From positions 1-64,000 of the forward strand of contig NZ_CAKVGN010000006.1 of assembly GCF_934747485.1 (NCBI RefSeq): a DNA stretch of 64,000 nucleotides, written 5' to 3'. Source of the stretch: an uncultured Brachyspira sp. Its GTDB lineage: Bacteria; Spirochaetota; Brachyspiria; Brachyspirales; Brachyspiraceae. Every line of letters begins with the position of its first letter. Positions within the stretch are counted from its first letter, which is position 1. The notes below the pieces were generated by a model that saw only the letters and a list, made by a program, of their open reading frames with translations, had not been told where the DNA came from and searched no databases. Of the stretch, positions 1-8,694 are shown in pieces. Position numbers and translations under genes: made by a program.

Positions 1-158
1 AATTGGGTTATTTATATTATAAGGAATACCTACTTTTTTTAACTAAAAAATGTGCAATATCTCTGGCTCCTAAACATTAATTTCATTTTTTGTAGGTTGT
101 AATTTTTGCTAATATAAATTATTATTATCACTTGATTTATATAAGGAATTTGTTTTTT
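1..158. other. Upstream edge, no supportable gene
   Basis: AT-rich sequence ahead of lspA. I see no open frame with a ribosome-binding site. A short minus-strand stretch around 30-100 could encode a dozen residues but is bounded by stops, so I make no call. Confidence 0.5.
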
Positions 159-707
159 ATGAGTAAGATTTTATTGCAGATAAAAGAAAAAAAGATATAT
201 TTTTTAATATCCATATTAATATTTATAGCAGATACAGTTTCAAAATATTTTGTTGATAAATATTTACAGGTTATTGGTTATAAAAATATTATTGGTGATA
301 TATTAGTATTTATATACACAAGAAATTATGGAGTTTCTTTTGGGTTTCTCAATAATGTACCGGAGGTTATAAAGCATATTATACCGGAGTTTTTAAAGGT
401 TGTTGTTTTTTTAGCAATGATTGTTGTATTTTATATAATAACAATAATAGATAAAAACAAGCAGAAAATATCGATTATTGGCTTTAGCATGGTATTAGGC
501 GGAGCTATGGGCAATTTGTTGGATAGAATTATGAGAGGTTTTGTAACTGATTTTATTAATATGGGTTTTAACTTAAATATTAGATTTCCTTGGAATTATA
601 ATATTGCTGATGCTGCCATTACTATTGGTATTGTTGTTATAGCTGTAGGTGTATTTTTCTTTAAAGAAGATTTTGACAGTAGTTTTAAGAAAAAAGAAAA
701 TAAATAA
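159..707 (+). CDS. lspA: Lipoprotein signal peptidase (signal peptidase II)
   Basis: Integral membrane aspartyl protease that removes signal peptides from diacylglyceryl-modified prolipoproteins. I choose ATG 159 (182 residues) over an upstream in-frame TTG at 132 because AAGGA at 143-147 is correctly spaced for it. About four hydrophobic segments are visible. The family motifs are all present: NYGVSFG near residue 56, GGAMGNLLDR near 114-123, and the two catalytic aspartates in TDF (about 131) and NIADAA (about 151). The RluA-type gene follows after 11 bases, the common lspA-rluA pairing. The gene matters here because the window encodes many lipoproteins. Length is normal for the family. Confidence 0.95.
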   Translation: MSKILLQIKEKKIYFLISILIFIADTVSKYFVDKYLQVIGYKNIIGDILVFIYTRNYGVSFGFLNNVPEVIKHIIPEFLKVVVFLAMIVVFYIITIIDKNKQKISIIGFSMVLGGAMGNLLDRIMRGFVTDFINMGFNLNIRFPWNYNIADAAITIGIVVIAVGVFFFKEDFDSSFKKKENK

Positions 708-718
708 TGAAATAATAA

Positions 719-1615
719 ATGTATAGTTTTTTAATAAAAGAAAAAGATTTAAATAAAAGACTTGATATATTTGTAAGCGAGCAATTGAATATAAGCAGGT
801 CTCAAGTAAAAAATTATTTATCTTGTATATTAGTTAATAATAATAATATAAAAAAACTTTCATATTCTCTAAAGCTTAATGATATTGTAGAGATAAACAT
901 AAAGACAGATGATAATAAAGAAGATGATATATTAGCAGAGAATATTGATTTGGATATTTTGTATGAAGATGAATATTTATTGGTTGTAAATAAGCCTTGC
1001 AATATGAGTGTTCATTGTTCTTCTTCTGAAAAGCATGGTACTTTGGTTAATGCTTTGCTTTATCATATAAAAGATTTTAATTTTGTTGGAGACAAGAGTA
1101 GGGCGGGTATTATACATAGATTAGATAAAGACACTTCTGGTATAATGATTGTAGGAAAGAATGCTGATATAGTTTCTGCTATTCAAGAGCAATTTAAAAA
1201 TAGAACAATAAAAAAGATTTATCATGCTATAGTTATAGGTGTATTGAGAGAGAATTTTTATGAGATTAATTTGCCTATAGGAAGGCATAGTGTTTATAGA
1301 AAAAAAATGACAGTTCGTGAAGATGGTAAAAAGGCTTTGAGTTATATAAAAGTATTAAACAGATTTAAAAAGCATAGTTTAATAGAAGTTAATATTAAAA
1401 CAGGACGTACTCATCAAATAAGAGTTCATTGTTCATATAAAGGTTTTCCTGTAGCAGGAGATAAGATTTATTCTAAGAGTTATTCTAACTATAGTAATTT
1501 AATGTTAATAGCGAAAGAAATAGAGTTCAGTCACCCAATTAGCGGCGAGATTATGAAATTTGAAGTTGATTATACAGATTATTTTAAGGACTTTTTGATT
1601 TCAGATGAAATTTAA
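719..1615 (+). CDS. RluA-family 23S rRNA pseudouridine synthase
   Basis: Converts specific uridines of large-subunit rRNA to pseudouridine. An N-terminal S4-like RNA-binding region (about residues 8-70) is followed by the RluA catalytic domain. The HRLDKDTSGIMIV motif near residue 138 carries the catalytic Asp, and GRTHQIRVH near 237 is the second signature. Length (298) fits RluD/RluC-type enzymes, but I cannot say which position is modified. It lies 11 bases after lspA and is probably cotranscribed. A stem-loop follows directly. Confidence 0.92.
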   Translation: MYSFLIKEKDLNKRLDIFVSEQLNISRSQVKNYLSCILVNNNNIKKLSYSLKLNDIVEINIKTDDNKEDDILAENIDLDILYEDEYLLVVNKPCNMSVHCSSSEKHGTLVNALLYHIKDFNFVGDKSRAGIIHRLDKDTSGIMIVGKNADIVSAIQEQFKNRTIKKIYHAIVIGVLRENFYEINLPIGRHSVYRKKMTVREDGKKALSYIKVLNRFKKHSLIEVNIKTGRTHQIRVHCSYKGFPVAGDKIYSKSYSNYSNLMLIAKEIEFSHPISGEIMKFEVDYTDYFKDFLISDEI

Positions 1616-1660
1616 AAAAATAAGCCAATTGAAATATTTAATTTACAATTGGCTTATATA
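1613..1660. terminator. Stem-loop between convergent genes
   Basis: A perfect 12-bp stem (1620-1631 with 1646-1657, core AAGCCAATTG) has a 14-base loop. The A-run at 1614-1620 becomes a U-run on the minus strand, so it is best as a terminator for the small minus-strand gene. It lies between two convergent genes and may also serve the plus strand. Confidence 0.75.
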
Positions 1661-1666
1661 AAGTTT

Positions 1667-1855
1667 TTAAGCATATGCATCTAAATTTTTTCCTAAATTA
1701 TAATTTACTTTAACTGAAGTACCCTGTCCAGAGATGAATTCATTTATTCTGATTATGGAATCAGATAAATTATAAACATTAAGCCCTGCACTATACATAT
1801 GTCCAGTTAATGGAAACATTTTAGATGAATAAATAGAATTAATAGAAACCTCCAT
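1667..1855 (-). CDS. Small conserved-looking protein, 62 residues, unknown
   Basis: I do not recognise the product. It is probably real because an optimal AGGAGGT lies 6 bases before the ATG, a terminator follows, and nothing else uses this strand. The protein has no signal peptide or obvious membrane segment. The middle (MYSAGLNVYNLSDSIIRI) vaguely recalls the N-terminal helix of flagellar rod/hook proteins, which is only a hint. A sigma-28-like -10 box lies upstream (1886-1893), which would fit a motility-linked role. Confidence 0.65.
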   Translation of the reverse strand: MEVSINSIYSSKMFPLTGHMYSAGLNVYNLSDSIIRINEFISGQGTSVKVNYNLGKNLDAYA

Positions 1856-1885
1856 TTTTTACCTCCTAAATGTTTTATATGTATA

Positions 1886-1912
1886 TTATCGGATTTTAGT
1901 TATTATTATTCA
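1886..1912 (-). promoter_or_regulatory. Possible sigma-28 promoter for the 62-residue gene
   Basis: On the minus strand TCCGATAA (1893 to 1886) matches the flagellar sigma-28 -10 consensus GCCGATAA at 7 of 8 bases. TGAA lies 15 bases upstream where TAAA is expected. It sits 31 bases before the start codon. The -35 is weak, so this is tentative. Confidence 0.35.
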
Positions 1913-2007
1913 TTGTAGTATATATGAAAAGATAATATTTTTTATTTTTTGTGTATAAAAAAATCAAATATTGCATTATAAGGGTTTTTTATTTAAGTAT
2001 TAAAAAC

Positions 2008-2035
2008 TTGATTTAGCTAATAAAATTTATATACT
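2008..2035 (+). promoter_or_regulatory. Sigma-70 type promoter for mglBAC
   Basis: TTGATT (2008-2013), a 16-base spacer and TATACT (2030-2035) lie 40 bases before the mglB start. I see no clear operator nearby. Confidence 0.6.
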
Positions 2036-2074
2036 AAAATTATAGAATATTAATTAATTAAGGAGTTTTCTATT

Positions 2075-3124
2075 ATGAGAAAAATATTCATTATAAGTTT
2101 CATGCTTATAATAGCAACAATTTTCATCATATCTTGCGGCGGAGGTACTAAAGATAATACAGCAACTGCAAATGCTAATGGTCCGCTTATTGGAGTTACA
2201 ATTTATCGTTATGATGATAACTTTATGTCATTTTTAAGAAGAAACATTGAAACTAGAATAGCAGGCAAAGCTCAGCTTATTATGAACGATTCACAAAATA
2301 ATCAGGCTCAGCAAAATGACCAAGTAGATGTTATGCTTAATAAAAATGTAAATGCTTTGGCTATTAACTTGGTAGACCCTCAAGCTGCTCAAACTATTAT
2401 AGATAAAGCTAAAGCTAAAAATTTACCAGTTATTTTCTTTAACAAACAGCCTAGTGCAGAAGCTATGGCTAGCTATGACAAAACTTGGTATGTAGGTACT
2501 AAACCAGAAGAATCTGGCGATATGCAAGGAAAAATCGTAGTAGATGCTTGGAAAGCAGACCCTACTTTAGATAAAAATGGCGATGGTGTTATACAATATG
2601 TATTAATTAAAGGTGAACCAGGTCACCCAGATGCTGAAGCAAGAACTTCTCATGTAACTATGTATATTACTAATAATGGAATTAAAGTAGAAAAATTAGA
2701 AGAATTAAATGCTAACTGGGACACTGCTAGAGCTAAAGATATAGTAGATGCTTGGATACAAAAATATGGAGATAAAATAGAGTTTATTTTCTCTAACAAT
2801 GATGCTATGGCTTTAGGTGCTTTACAATCTATACAGGCTTTAGGATACAACACAGGTGATAAAGCTAAATATATTCCTATAGTAGGTGTAGATGCTATTC
2901 CTGATATGTTGAACGAAATCAAAAAAGGTACAATACTTGGTTCTGTTCTTAATGACCCAGTTGGACAATCTCAGGCTCTTATAGATTTATCTTTGAATGT
3001 TGCTGCTGGTAAAGACCCATTAGATGGTACTACTTGGACTTTAGATGAGGTAAAAGCTGTACGTGTTCCTTATGTTCCTATAACTGCAGATAATATTACT
3101 ATTGCTGAAGAAGCTTATAAGTAA
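2075..3124 (+). CDS. mglB: Galactose/glucose ABC transporter, substrate-binding lipoprotein
   Basis: Periplasmic-binding-protein-1 type sugar receptor of the Mgl importer. It starts with a lipoprotein signal peptide ending in IISCGGG (Cys about residue 21), so it is membrane anchored, as expected for a spirochaete. The mature part shows the sugar-binding type 1 pattern: GVTIYRYDDNFM at the N-terminus, a middle FSNNDAMALGALQ and a late VGVDAIPDML. MglB uses these regions to contact D-galactose or D-glucose. Length (349) is normal. It is first in mglBAC, and an intercistronic hairpin follows that could keep its mRNA more abundant than mglAC. Confidence 0.93.
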   Translation: MRKIFIISFMLIIATIFIISCGGGTKDNTATANANGPLIGVTIYRYDDNFMSFLRRNIETRIAGKAQLIMNDSQNNQAQQNDQVDVMLNKNVNALAINLVDPQAAQTIIDKAKAKNLPVIFFNKQPSAEAMASYDKTWYVGTKPEESGDMQGKIVVDAWKADPTLDKNGDGVIQYVLIKGEPGHPDAEARTSHVTMYITNNGIKVEKLEELNANWDTARAKDIVDAWIQKYGDKIEFIFSNNDAMALGALQSIQALGYNTGDKAKYIPIVGVDAIPDMLNEIKKGTILGSVLNDPVGQSQALIDLSLNVAAGKDPLDGTTWTLDEVKAVRVPYVPITADNITIAEEAYK

Positions 3125-3142
3125 TAAATATTATTTATTAAC

Positions 3143-3180
3143 GGGGATATTATGTTTTTATAATGTCCCCTAATTTTGCA
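3143..3180 (+). terminator. Intercistronic hairpin between mglB and mglA
   Basis: GGGGATATTAT (3143-3153) pairs with ATAATGTCCCC (3160-3170) with one wobble and a 6-base loop. T-rich sequence follows. In sugar ABC operons such a hairpin usually makes a partial terminator and protects the binding-protein mRNA from 3' decay. Confidence 0.75.
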
Positions 3181-3236
3181 TTTTTTAATTTTTTATATCG
3201 TATTTAGTTTTGCAATTTTTTAAGGATTTTATTTTT

Positions 3237-4739
3237 ATGGAAGAGAGAAAAGTAATTCTTGAGATGAAGGGTATATCAAAATATTTCCCCGGTGTTCAAG
3301 CTTTAGATAAGGCTGAGCTTGTTGTGAGAGAGGGAAGTGTTGTAGCCCTTATGGGAGAGAATGGTGCTGGAAAATCCACCCTTATGAAATGTTTATTTGG
3401 TATTTACCATAAAGATGAAGGAACAATATTATTAGATGGTAATGAGGTTAATTTCACTTCTCCAAAACAGGCTTTAAATAATGGTGTAGCAATGGTGCAT
3501 CAGGAGCTTAATCAGGTTAGGCAAAGAAACATACAAGATAATATTTGGCTTGGTAAATATCCTACTAAATTTGGATTTGTAGATGAGAAAAAGATGTATG
3601 ATGATACTAAGGCTATTTTTGATGATTTAGAAATACCTTTAGACCCTAAAACTAAGGTTTCTACATTATCAGTATCTGAGATGCAAATGGTTGAAATAGC
3701 AAAGGCGGTATCATATAATTCTAAAATACTTGTTTTAGATGAACCTACTAGTTCGCTTACAGAAAAAGAAGTTGCTAAATTATTTAAAATAATAAGAAAA
3801 CTTCAAAGTCGCGGCGTGGGTATGATATATATTTCGCATAAAATGGAAGAGATACTGCAGATATCTGATGAAGTTACAATAATGCGTGACGGTAAATTTG
3901 TTTCTACTACTCATGCAAAAGAATTAACAACCGACCTTATTATTAAACAGATGGTTGGACGTGATTTGACTAATAGATTCCCTCCTAAAACTAACACACC
4001 TGCTGAAGGAATTTTAGAGATTAAAAATTTTACAGCTTTCTATCAGCCTTCTCTCACTGATATTAATTTTAGTGTGAGAAAAGGGGAGATTTTTGGCATA
4101 GCAGGTCTTGTTGGAGCAAAAAGAACAGAAGTGCTTGAAAGTATATTTGGTATGCGTACTTTATCAAGCGGCAGTATTATTAAAAATGATAAAGATATTA
4201 AAAATAATACAACAAGAAAAGCTATTAAACATGGATTTGCTTTGGTAACAGAAGAGAGAAGACAGACTGGAATATTTGGTATGCTTTCTATTAATTTCAA
4301 TTCTGTAATAGCTAATATAGATAATTATAAAGGTAATTTTGGATTTTTGAATAATAAAAAGATGAGAGATGATACCAAATGGGTAATAGACAGTATGCAG
4401 GTAAAGACTCCTTCAGAGAAAACAGCTATACAAACATTATCAGGGGGTAATCAGCAGAAGGTAATATTGGGCAGATGGCTTTTGAGTGCTCCTGATATTC
4501 TTATGCTTGATGAGCCTACGAGGGGTATTGATGTAGGGGCGAAATATGATATATATAAACTTATAATAGATTTAGCTACGGAAGGTAAGACTATTATTAT
4601 GGTTAGCTCTGAAATGCCTGAGTTGCTTGGTATAACCGATAGGATAATGGTTATGAGTAATGGAAGGGTTGCGGGTATAGTTGATACGGCTAATACTAAT
4701 CAAGAAGAAATAATGGCATTATCTGCCAAATATTTATAA
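3237..4739 (+). CDS. mglA: Galactose/methyl-galactoside import ATP-binding protein
   Basis: Cytoplasmic ATPase of the Mgl importer with two fused ABC domains. Domain 1 has Walker [10 protein letters not shown], a degenerate signature LSVSEMQ and Walker [11 protein letters not shown]. Domain 2 has a degenerate Walker A (GLVGAKRTE), signature LSGGNQQK and Walker [13 protein letters not shown]. One canonical and one degenerate site is usual for the MglA/RbsA family. ATG 3237 (500 residues) is favoured over TTG 3210, since AAGGA at 3222-3226 is spaced for the ATG. It lies between mglB and mglC. Confidence 0.93.
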   Translation: MEERKVILEMKGISKYFPGVQALDKAELVVREGSVVALMGENGAGKSTLMKCLFGIYHKDEGTILLDGNEVNFTSPKQALNNGVAMVHQELNQVRQRNIQDNIWLGKYPTKFGFVDEKKMYDDTKAIFDDLEIPLDPKTKVSTLSVSEMQMVEIAKAVSYNSKILVLDEPTSSLTEKEVAKLFKIIRKLQSRGVGMIYISHKMEEILQISDEVTIMRDGKFVSTTHAKELTTDLIIKQMVGRDLTNRFPPKTNTPAEGILEIKNFTAFYQPSLTDINFSVRKGEIFGIAGLVGAKRTEVLESIFGMRTLSSGSIIKNDKDIKNNTTRKAIKHGFALVTEERRQTGIFGMLSINFNSVIANIDNYKGNFGFLNNKKMRDDTKWVIDSMQVKTPSEKTAIQTLSGGNQQKVILGRWLLSAPDILMLDEPTRGIDVGAKYDIYKLIIDLATEGKTIIMVSSEMPELLGITDRIMVMSNGRVAGIVDTANTNQEEIMALSAKYL

Positions 4740-4761
4740 TTTATTAATAAAGGAATAATAT

Positions 4762-5784
4762 ATGTCAGACAAAAATTCTACTATAAACAAAATTTCTAAA
4801 TTTATACTGAATAATGCCATATTTGCTGCACTTTTGCTCATACTTATTGGTATTATTATTAAAGAGCCATCTTTCTTTAGACTTAGCAACTTTGTAAACA
4901 TTTTTGCTCAGGCTTCTACTCGTATGATTATTGCTGTGGGTATTGGTACTTTATTAGTAACTCAGGGTAATGACCTTGGTGCTGGCAGAGCTGTTGGTCT
5001 TGCTGCGGTTGTTAGTGCTTCTCTTTTACAATCTGCTACTAACCCTACTAGAATGTATCCTGATTTGCCTTTACTTCCTGTTATATTACCTATACTTTTA
5101 GTTATGCTTATACTTATGGTATTTGGTTTTATAAATGGTTTTATTATTTCTAAACTTTATGTAACTCCATTTATTGCCACTTTGGGTATGCAGCTTATAC
5201 TTTACGGTGTTACTAGTACTTATTTTGACAGACCTCCTTATGGTGCTCAGCCTATCGGAGGACTTGACCCTCGCTTTACTAATCTTGCTCAGGGCGGTAT
5301 AAAATTAGGAAGCATTACAATATCATATTTAATAATATTTGCTGTGATTATTACTTTGATTATGTGGGTAATTTGGAATAAAACTAAATTGGGTAAAAAC
5401 ATATTTGCGGTTGGTGGCAATCCTGAAGCTGCAGCTGTTAGTGGTGTAAACATTCCTCTTACTCTTATGATAGTTTATACTATGGCTGGTGCTTTATATG
5501 GTATAGCTGGTTCTTTAGAGGTTGCTCGTGTTGGTTCTGCTACAAACAACTTGGGTAATGGTTATGAGCTTGATGCTATTGCTGCTTGTGTTGTGGGCGG
5601 AGTTTCTTTCTCTGGAGGTATTGGTTCTATTTTGGGTATTGTATCTGGGGTTTTGATATTCCAAGTTATTAACTACGGTATGACTTTCGTTGGTATTTCA
5701 CCTTATATGCAATACATTATTAAAGGTGCTATCATCATTGCTGCTGTTGCTGTTGATACTCAAAAATATTTGAAAAAGGTTTGA
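4762..5784 (+). CDS. mglC: Galactoside ABC transporter permease
   Basis: Membrane permease of the Mgl importer (BPD_transp_2/RbsC-MglC family). Hydrophobic helices run throughout. The family's GNPEAAAVSGVN coupling segment near residue 215 and the VVGGVSFSGGIGS segment near 277 are present. It follows mglA by 22 bases with AAAGGAA as ribosome-binding site. Length (340) is normal. Together with mglB and mglA it makes a complete high-affinity galactose/glucose importer. Confidence 0.93.
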   Translation: MSDKNSTINKISKFILNNAIFAALLLILIGIIIKEPSFFRLSNFVNIFAQASTRMIIAVGIGTLLVTQGNDLGAGRAVGLAAVVSASLLQSATNPTRMYPDLPLLPVILPILLVMLILMVFGFINGFIISKLYVTPFIATLGMQLILYGVTSTYFDRPPYGAQPIGGLDPRFTNLAQGGIKLGSITISYLIIFAVIITLIMWVIWNKTKLGKNIFAVGGNPEAAAVSGVNIPLTLMIVYTMAGALYGIAGSLEVARVGSATNNLGNGYELDAIAACVVGGVSFSGGIGSILGIVSGVLIFQVINYGMTFVGISPYMQYIIKGAIIIAAVAVDTQKYLKKV

Positions 5785-5790
5785 TGAATC

Positions 5791-5931
5791 GTGGAAAATG
5801 ATCCTTTTAGAACAGAGTTTAATAAAAAAGAGACAAGAAAAAGAACTATCAAGTCTTGGATATTTTTTGGATTTGTGTTTCTAATTTTTGTGATTGCTGA
5901 ATTGATTAGATATATCAAGGGTTTGATTTAG
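5791..5931 (+). CDS. 46-residue single-pass membrane protein
   Basis: Small open frame starting at GTG 5791, six bases after mglC, with AAGGT at 5776-5780. About 22 charged N-terminal residues (MENDPFRTEFNKK) are followed by one hydrophobic helix (IFFGFVFLIFVIAELI) and a short basic tail. It ends just before the operon terminator, so it should be cotranscribed with mglBAC. I do not recognise a family. It could be an accessory subunit of the importer or an unrelated small membrane protein. A stop lies just upstream in frame, so GTG is the only start. Confidence 0.6.
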   Translation: MENDPFRTEFNKKETRKRTIKSWIFFGFVFLIFVIAELIRYIKGLI

Positions 5932-5956
5932 TGATTTATTAATTATTGGATATAAT

Positions 5957-5996
5957 AGAGCTATTGCTAATAATTAGTAGTAATAGCTCTTTTATT
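5957..5996 (+). terminator. Terminator of the mgl operon
   Basis: AGAGCTATTGCTA (5957-5969) pairs with TAGTAATAGCTCT (5978-5990), one wobble, followed by a T-rich tail. It closes mglBAC plus the small membrane gene. Confidence 0.85.
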
Positions 5997-6078
5997 TTAT
6001 TAAATTATAGAGATAATTTGTATATTAATTATTTTAATATATACCTAAACATTATATTTTTTATTATATAAATTTTTA

Positions 6079-6159
6079 TTTTATTCAACTTTTCATGCCT
6101 TACACGCTGTGAACCTCGTCGAAGTTTTTGCCTTTCTGACACGCTTCGCGAAAGTGCAA
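6079..6159. repeat. GC-rich intergenic repeat, copy A
   Basis: 81 bases that start TTTTATTCAACTTTT and end ACGCTTCGCGAAAGTGCAA. It is about three-quarters identical to copy B at 6322-6402. Its CG-containing core contrasts with the very AT-rich surroundings. The end can fold as a short hairpin around TTCGCGAA. Confidence 0.75.
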
Positions 6160-6230
6160 ATACTTTAATTTTATATATTAGAATATATAAAATTAATGAT
6201 TGTATTTTGCATAAAAATGCAGTTCTTTTG

Positions 6231-6277
6231 GTTCTTTTATACCAATAAAAGAACTGGGGTGCGGGGCAAAGCCCTGC
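6231..6277. repeat. Double-hairpin element between repeat copies
   Basis: Two perfect or near-perfect hairpins in tandem. GTTCTTTTAT (6231-6240) pairs with ATAAAAGAAC (6245-6254) around ACCA. Then GCGGGGC (6261-6267) pairs with GCCCTGC (6271-6277) around AAA. It has no open frame and sits between the two 81-base repeat copies. It could be part of the same mobile or RNA-encoding unit. Confidence 0.6.
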
Positions 6278-6321
6278 AAATATATTAATTTAAACAAATA
6301 ATTTTTTTATATTAATGCATG

Positions 6322-6402
6322 TTTTATTCAACTTTTTCCCGCCTTCGCTTTGCGGACTTCGTCAAAGTTTTCGCCCTTCGGACACACTTCGCGAAAGTGC
6401 AA
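6322..6402. repeat. GC-rich intergenic repeat, copy B
   Basis: 81 bases matching copy A over its whole length, with the shared ends TTTTATTCAACTTTT and CTTCGCGAAAGTGCAA. Internal segments GCCTTCGC, TTCGTCAAAG and CCCTTCGGAC suggest several short hairpins. No coding potential seen. The rest of 5997-6484 holds nothing else I can name. Confidence 0.75.
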
Positions 6403-6484
6403 GTTAAGAAAATAATATTATTTTATATATAATTAGACTAAAACAATATGAATATTTAATAACTTATTTTTAACAACTACATTA

Positions 6485-7090
6485 TTAAAATATTTTGTTA
6501 TAGAAATGGCAATAAGGTATAGAGCCTTTTCTCTCATAATAATTTTGATGATAATCTTCTGCTGGGTAGAAGTTTTTATACTCTCTTAAAGTTGTTGCCA
6601 CATCATAATGTTTTTCTGTGAGCATATTTATGTATTTTTGAGCTATTTCTTTTTCTTCTTCTGTTTGATAAAAAATAGCTGATAAATACTGCGAACCTAT
6701 ATCTGGACCTTGACCATTTTTTTGAGTAAAGTCATGAGTTTCAAAGAATAATTTAACTAAATCTTCATAAGTAGTTTCATCAGGGTTATAAGCAACTTGT
6801 ACAGTTTCTAAATGACCTGTAAGACCAGTGCAAACTTCTTGATATGTTGGGTTTATTTTGTGACCTCCTGCATATCCGCTTATAACAGCATATACTCCTT
6901 TTCCTTTTTCAAACCAATATTCAGTTCCCCAAAAACAGCCAGAAGAAAAATAAGCATATTTAACATTTTCTGGAATCATTTTTATCTCCTCCTTATTTTC
7001 TTTAACATTTGAAGATTCTCTGTTTAATTTTTCATTGCAGGATATTAAAGAAAATATGGAAATCATTGCTATTAAAACAATTTTTCTCAT
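6485..7090 (-). CDS. msrA: Peptide methionine-S-sulfoxide reductase, exported lipoprotein form
   Basis: Reduces the S-epimer of methionine sulfoxide in oxidised proteins. The catalytic motif SGCFWGTEYWF (Cys about residue 52) and the later VISGYAGG, TGHLETVQV and GSQYLSAIF segments are typical MsrA. Unlike the usual cytosolic enzyme it starts with a lipoprotein signal peptide (MRKIVLIAMISIFSLISC), so it should be anchored in the envelope. It follows msrB by 20 bases in the same direction. Length (201) fits MsrA plus the export signal. Confidence 0.92.
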   Translation of the reverse strand: MRKIVLIAMISIFSLISCNEKLNRESSNVKENKEEIKMIPENVKYAYFSSGCFWGTEYWFEKGKGVYAVISGYAGGHKINPTYQEVCTGLTGHLETVQVAYNPDETTYEDLVKLFFETHDFTQKNGQGPDIGSQYLSAIFYQTEEEKEIAQKYINMLTEKHYDVATTLREYKNFYPAEDYHQNYYERKGSIPYCHFYNKIF

Positions 7091-7110
7091 ATATAGTTTT
7101 TACCTCATTA

Positions 7111-7629
7111 TTATTTATTTGTAGTATCATTAGTTTTCTCAAAATCTGCTTTGTTTATAAAATTTAAAGATACAGAATTAATACAATATCTTGTTTGTTT
7201 ATCAGTAAAACCTTCATTGTAGAATACATGTCCTAAATGTCCGCCGCATTTTGCACATAGCACTTCTACTCTGCATCCGTCTTTTACAAATTCTATGTTT
7301 TCAGCTATTGCATCATCAAAACTTGGCCAACCTGTACCTGAATTAAACTTGGCATCAGATTTAAATAATAAGCTTCCGCATAATTTACAAGTATAAACCC
7401 CATCATCTTTCACATCTAAAAGTTCGCCTGTAAAAGGAAACTCTGTGCCTTTATTTATTAACACGTCATATTCTTTTGATGTTAATTTAGATGTAGATAC
7501 TTTTATATCATCTATATTATTATTATTTGATATATTAGATTTATTTGTTTGAACTATTATATTTTCTATCTCTTTTCCGTTGCAAGATATAAATATAATA
7601 GATATTATAAAAATTAATATTTTATACAA
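7111..7629 (-). CDS. msrB: Peptide methionine-R-sulfoxide reductase, exported lipoprotein form
   Basis: Reduces the R-epimer of methionine sulfoxide. The SelR domain (about residues 50-160) has both zinc CxxC pairs (CKLCG, CAKCG), the NSGTGWPSF segment and the catalytic Cys in RYCINS. A lipoprotein signal (ending IIFISCNG) and a 30-residue Asn/Ser linker precede the domain, so the enzyme is envelope anchored. It is first in an msrB-msrA operon. Together they could repair both epimers in periplasmic or surface proteins. Confidence 0.92.
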   Translation of the reverse strand: MYKILIFIISIIFISCNGKEIENIIVQTNKSNISNNNNIDDIKVSTSKLTSKEYDVLINKGTEFPFTGELLDVKDDGVYTCKLCGSLLFKSDAKFNSGTGWPSFDDAIAENIEFVKDGCRVEVLCAKCGGHLGHVFYNEGFTDKQTRYCINSVSLNFINKADFEKTNDTTNK

Positions 7630-7710
7630 ATTAAAACTCCTATTAAATTGTTTTTTAAATTACATATATACCCTATATGAAAAATATAATAAAAATATAA
7701 ATATTTACAA

Positions 7711-8694
7711 TTATTTATATAATTTTAGAGGGAAGGTTAAAGTTTTTCCGCTTCTAATATCTAATATGTTTCCAGTTGTATCTATAATTTTACTTCCAAA
7801 CATAGTTGTAAATCTTTTATATTTTATATTTACAGGCAATAATAAATATTCTATATTACCTGTATCTATATCAATTCTATAAAGTATCATACTCTCTTTT
7901 GGATTTTTATCATTTTCCATGTTATCTTTTGATATAGCAGGATTATCAAAATATATCTTTTTATCTAAATAAAATATTCCTCCGTCATATTCACAATGAA
8001 ACACAGATGATAATTCTACTTTCCACACTATTTTTCTGTTGCTGTAAAAGGCAATAGATTTATTTGATTCCATTAATATAAAGTCTTTTTCTACAGAATA
8101 TATATTTGTTACTTTCATATTTGGATTTTCTAATTGTATTTTGCCGTCATTTAGAGTAATTAAATTTATTTGATATAATATTTTATTATTTACAGCAGAT
8201 GGATATGTAAACATTGTTCTTTTTTCATCAAAAGCTCCGTCAGCTATAAATGTATTTTCTTTTAACGTATATGCTATTTTTTTCTCTTCTATGTTATATA
8301 AAAAAACATTAGTTCTATTAAATTCTTTAGCCCTGCATATTATCAATTTTGGGTTAGCTGTAAAATATGCCTCATAAACATACATTCCAGATAATTCTAA
8401 AAATACTTTATTAGTGCCTATTTCTACAATCTTTAATGTATTATTTGAAGTATTAACACTATCTACAGATATAGTTATTACTTTTTTGCCGTCTAAAGAT
8501 AAATCTAATATAGAATAAGATTTAGCATTCTTATGAAATATTCTGCATTTATCAAGACTAAAATCATAGAAGAAACTATTATAGGAACCTTTAAAATATG
8601 GAGTAAATATGCCTCTATTATTTTTTTTGTCTATATATATATAATAGTCTTTTTTGTCTGTTTTATTAAAAATAACATTTTGTTTTATTATCAT
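7711..8694 (-). CDS. Predicted beta-propeller-like protein, unknown function
   Basis: 327 residues with no signal peptide and no recognised catalytic motif. The sequence is a series of short beta-rich units resembling WD/YVTN-type blades (LDLSLDGKKVITISV; LKIVEIGTNKVFLEL; VFLYNIEEKKIAYTL; LYRIDIDTGNIEYLLL). That suggests a propeller scaffold, perhaps five to seven blades. Its ATG overlaps the stop of the CsgG/FlgT-like gene by 4 bases (ATGA type), so the two are translationally coupled. Function is not assignable. Confidence 0.7.
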   Translation of the reverse strand: MIIKQNVIFNKTDKKDYYIYIDKKNNRGIFTPYFKGSYNSFFYDFSLDKCRIFHKNAKSYSILDLSLDGKKVITISVDSVNTSNNTLKIVEIGTNKVFLELSGMYVYEAYFTANPKLIICRAKEFNRTNVFLYNIEEKKIAYTLKENTFIADGAFDEKRTMFTYPSAVNNKILYQINLITLNDGKIQLENPNMKVTNIYSVEKDFILMESNKSIAFYSNRKIVWKVELSSVFHCEYDGGIFYLDKKIYFDNPAISKDNMENDKNPKESMILYRIDIDTGNIEYLLLPVNIKYKRFTTMFGSKIIDTTGNILDIRSGKTLTFPLKLYK

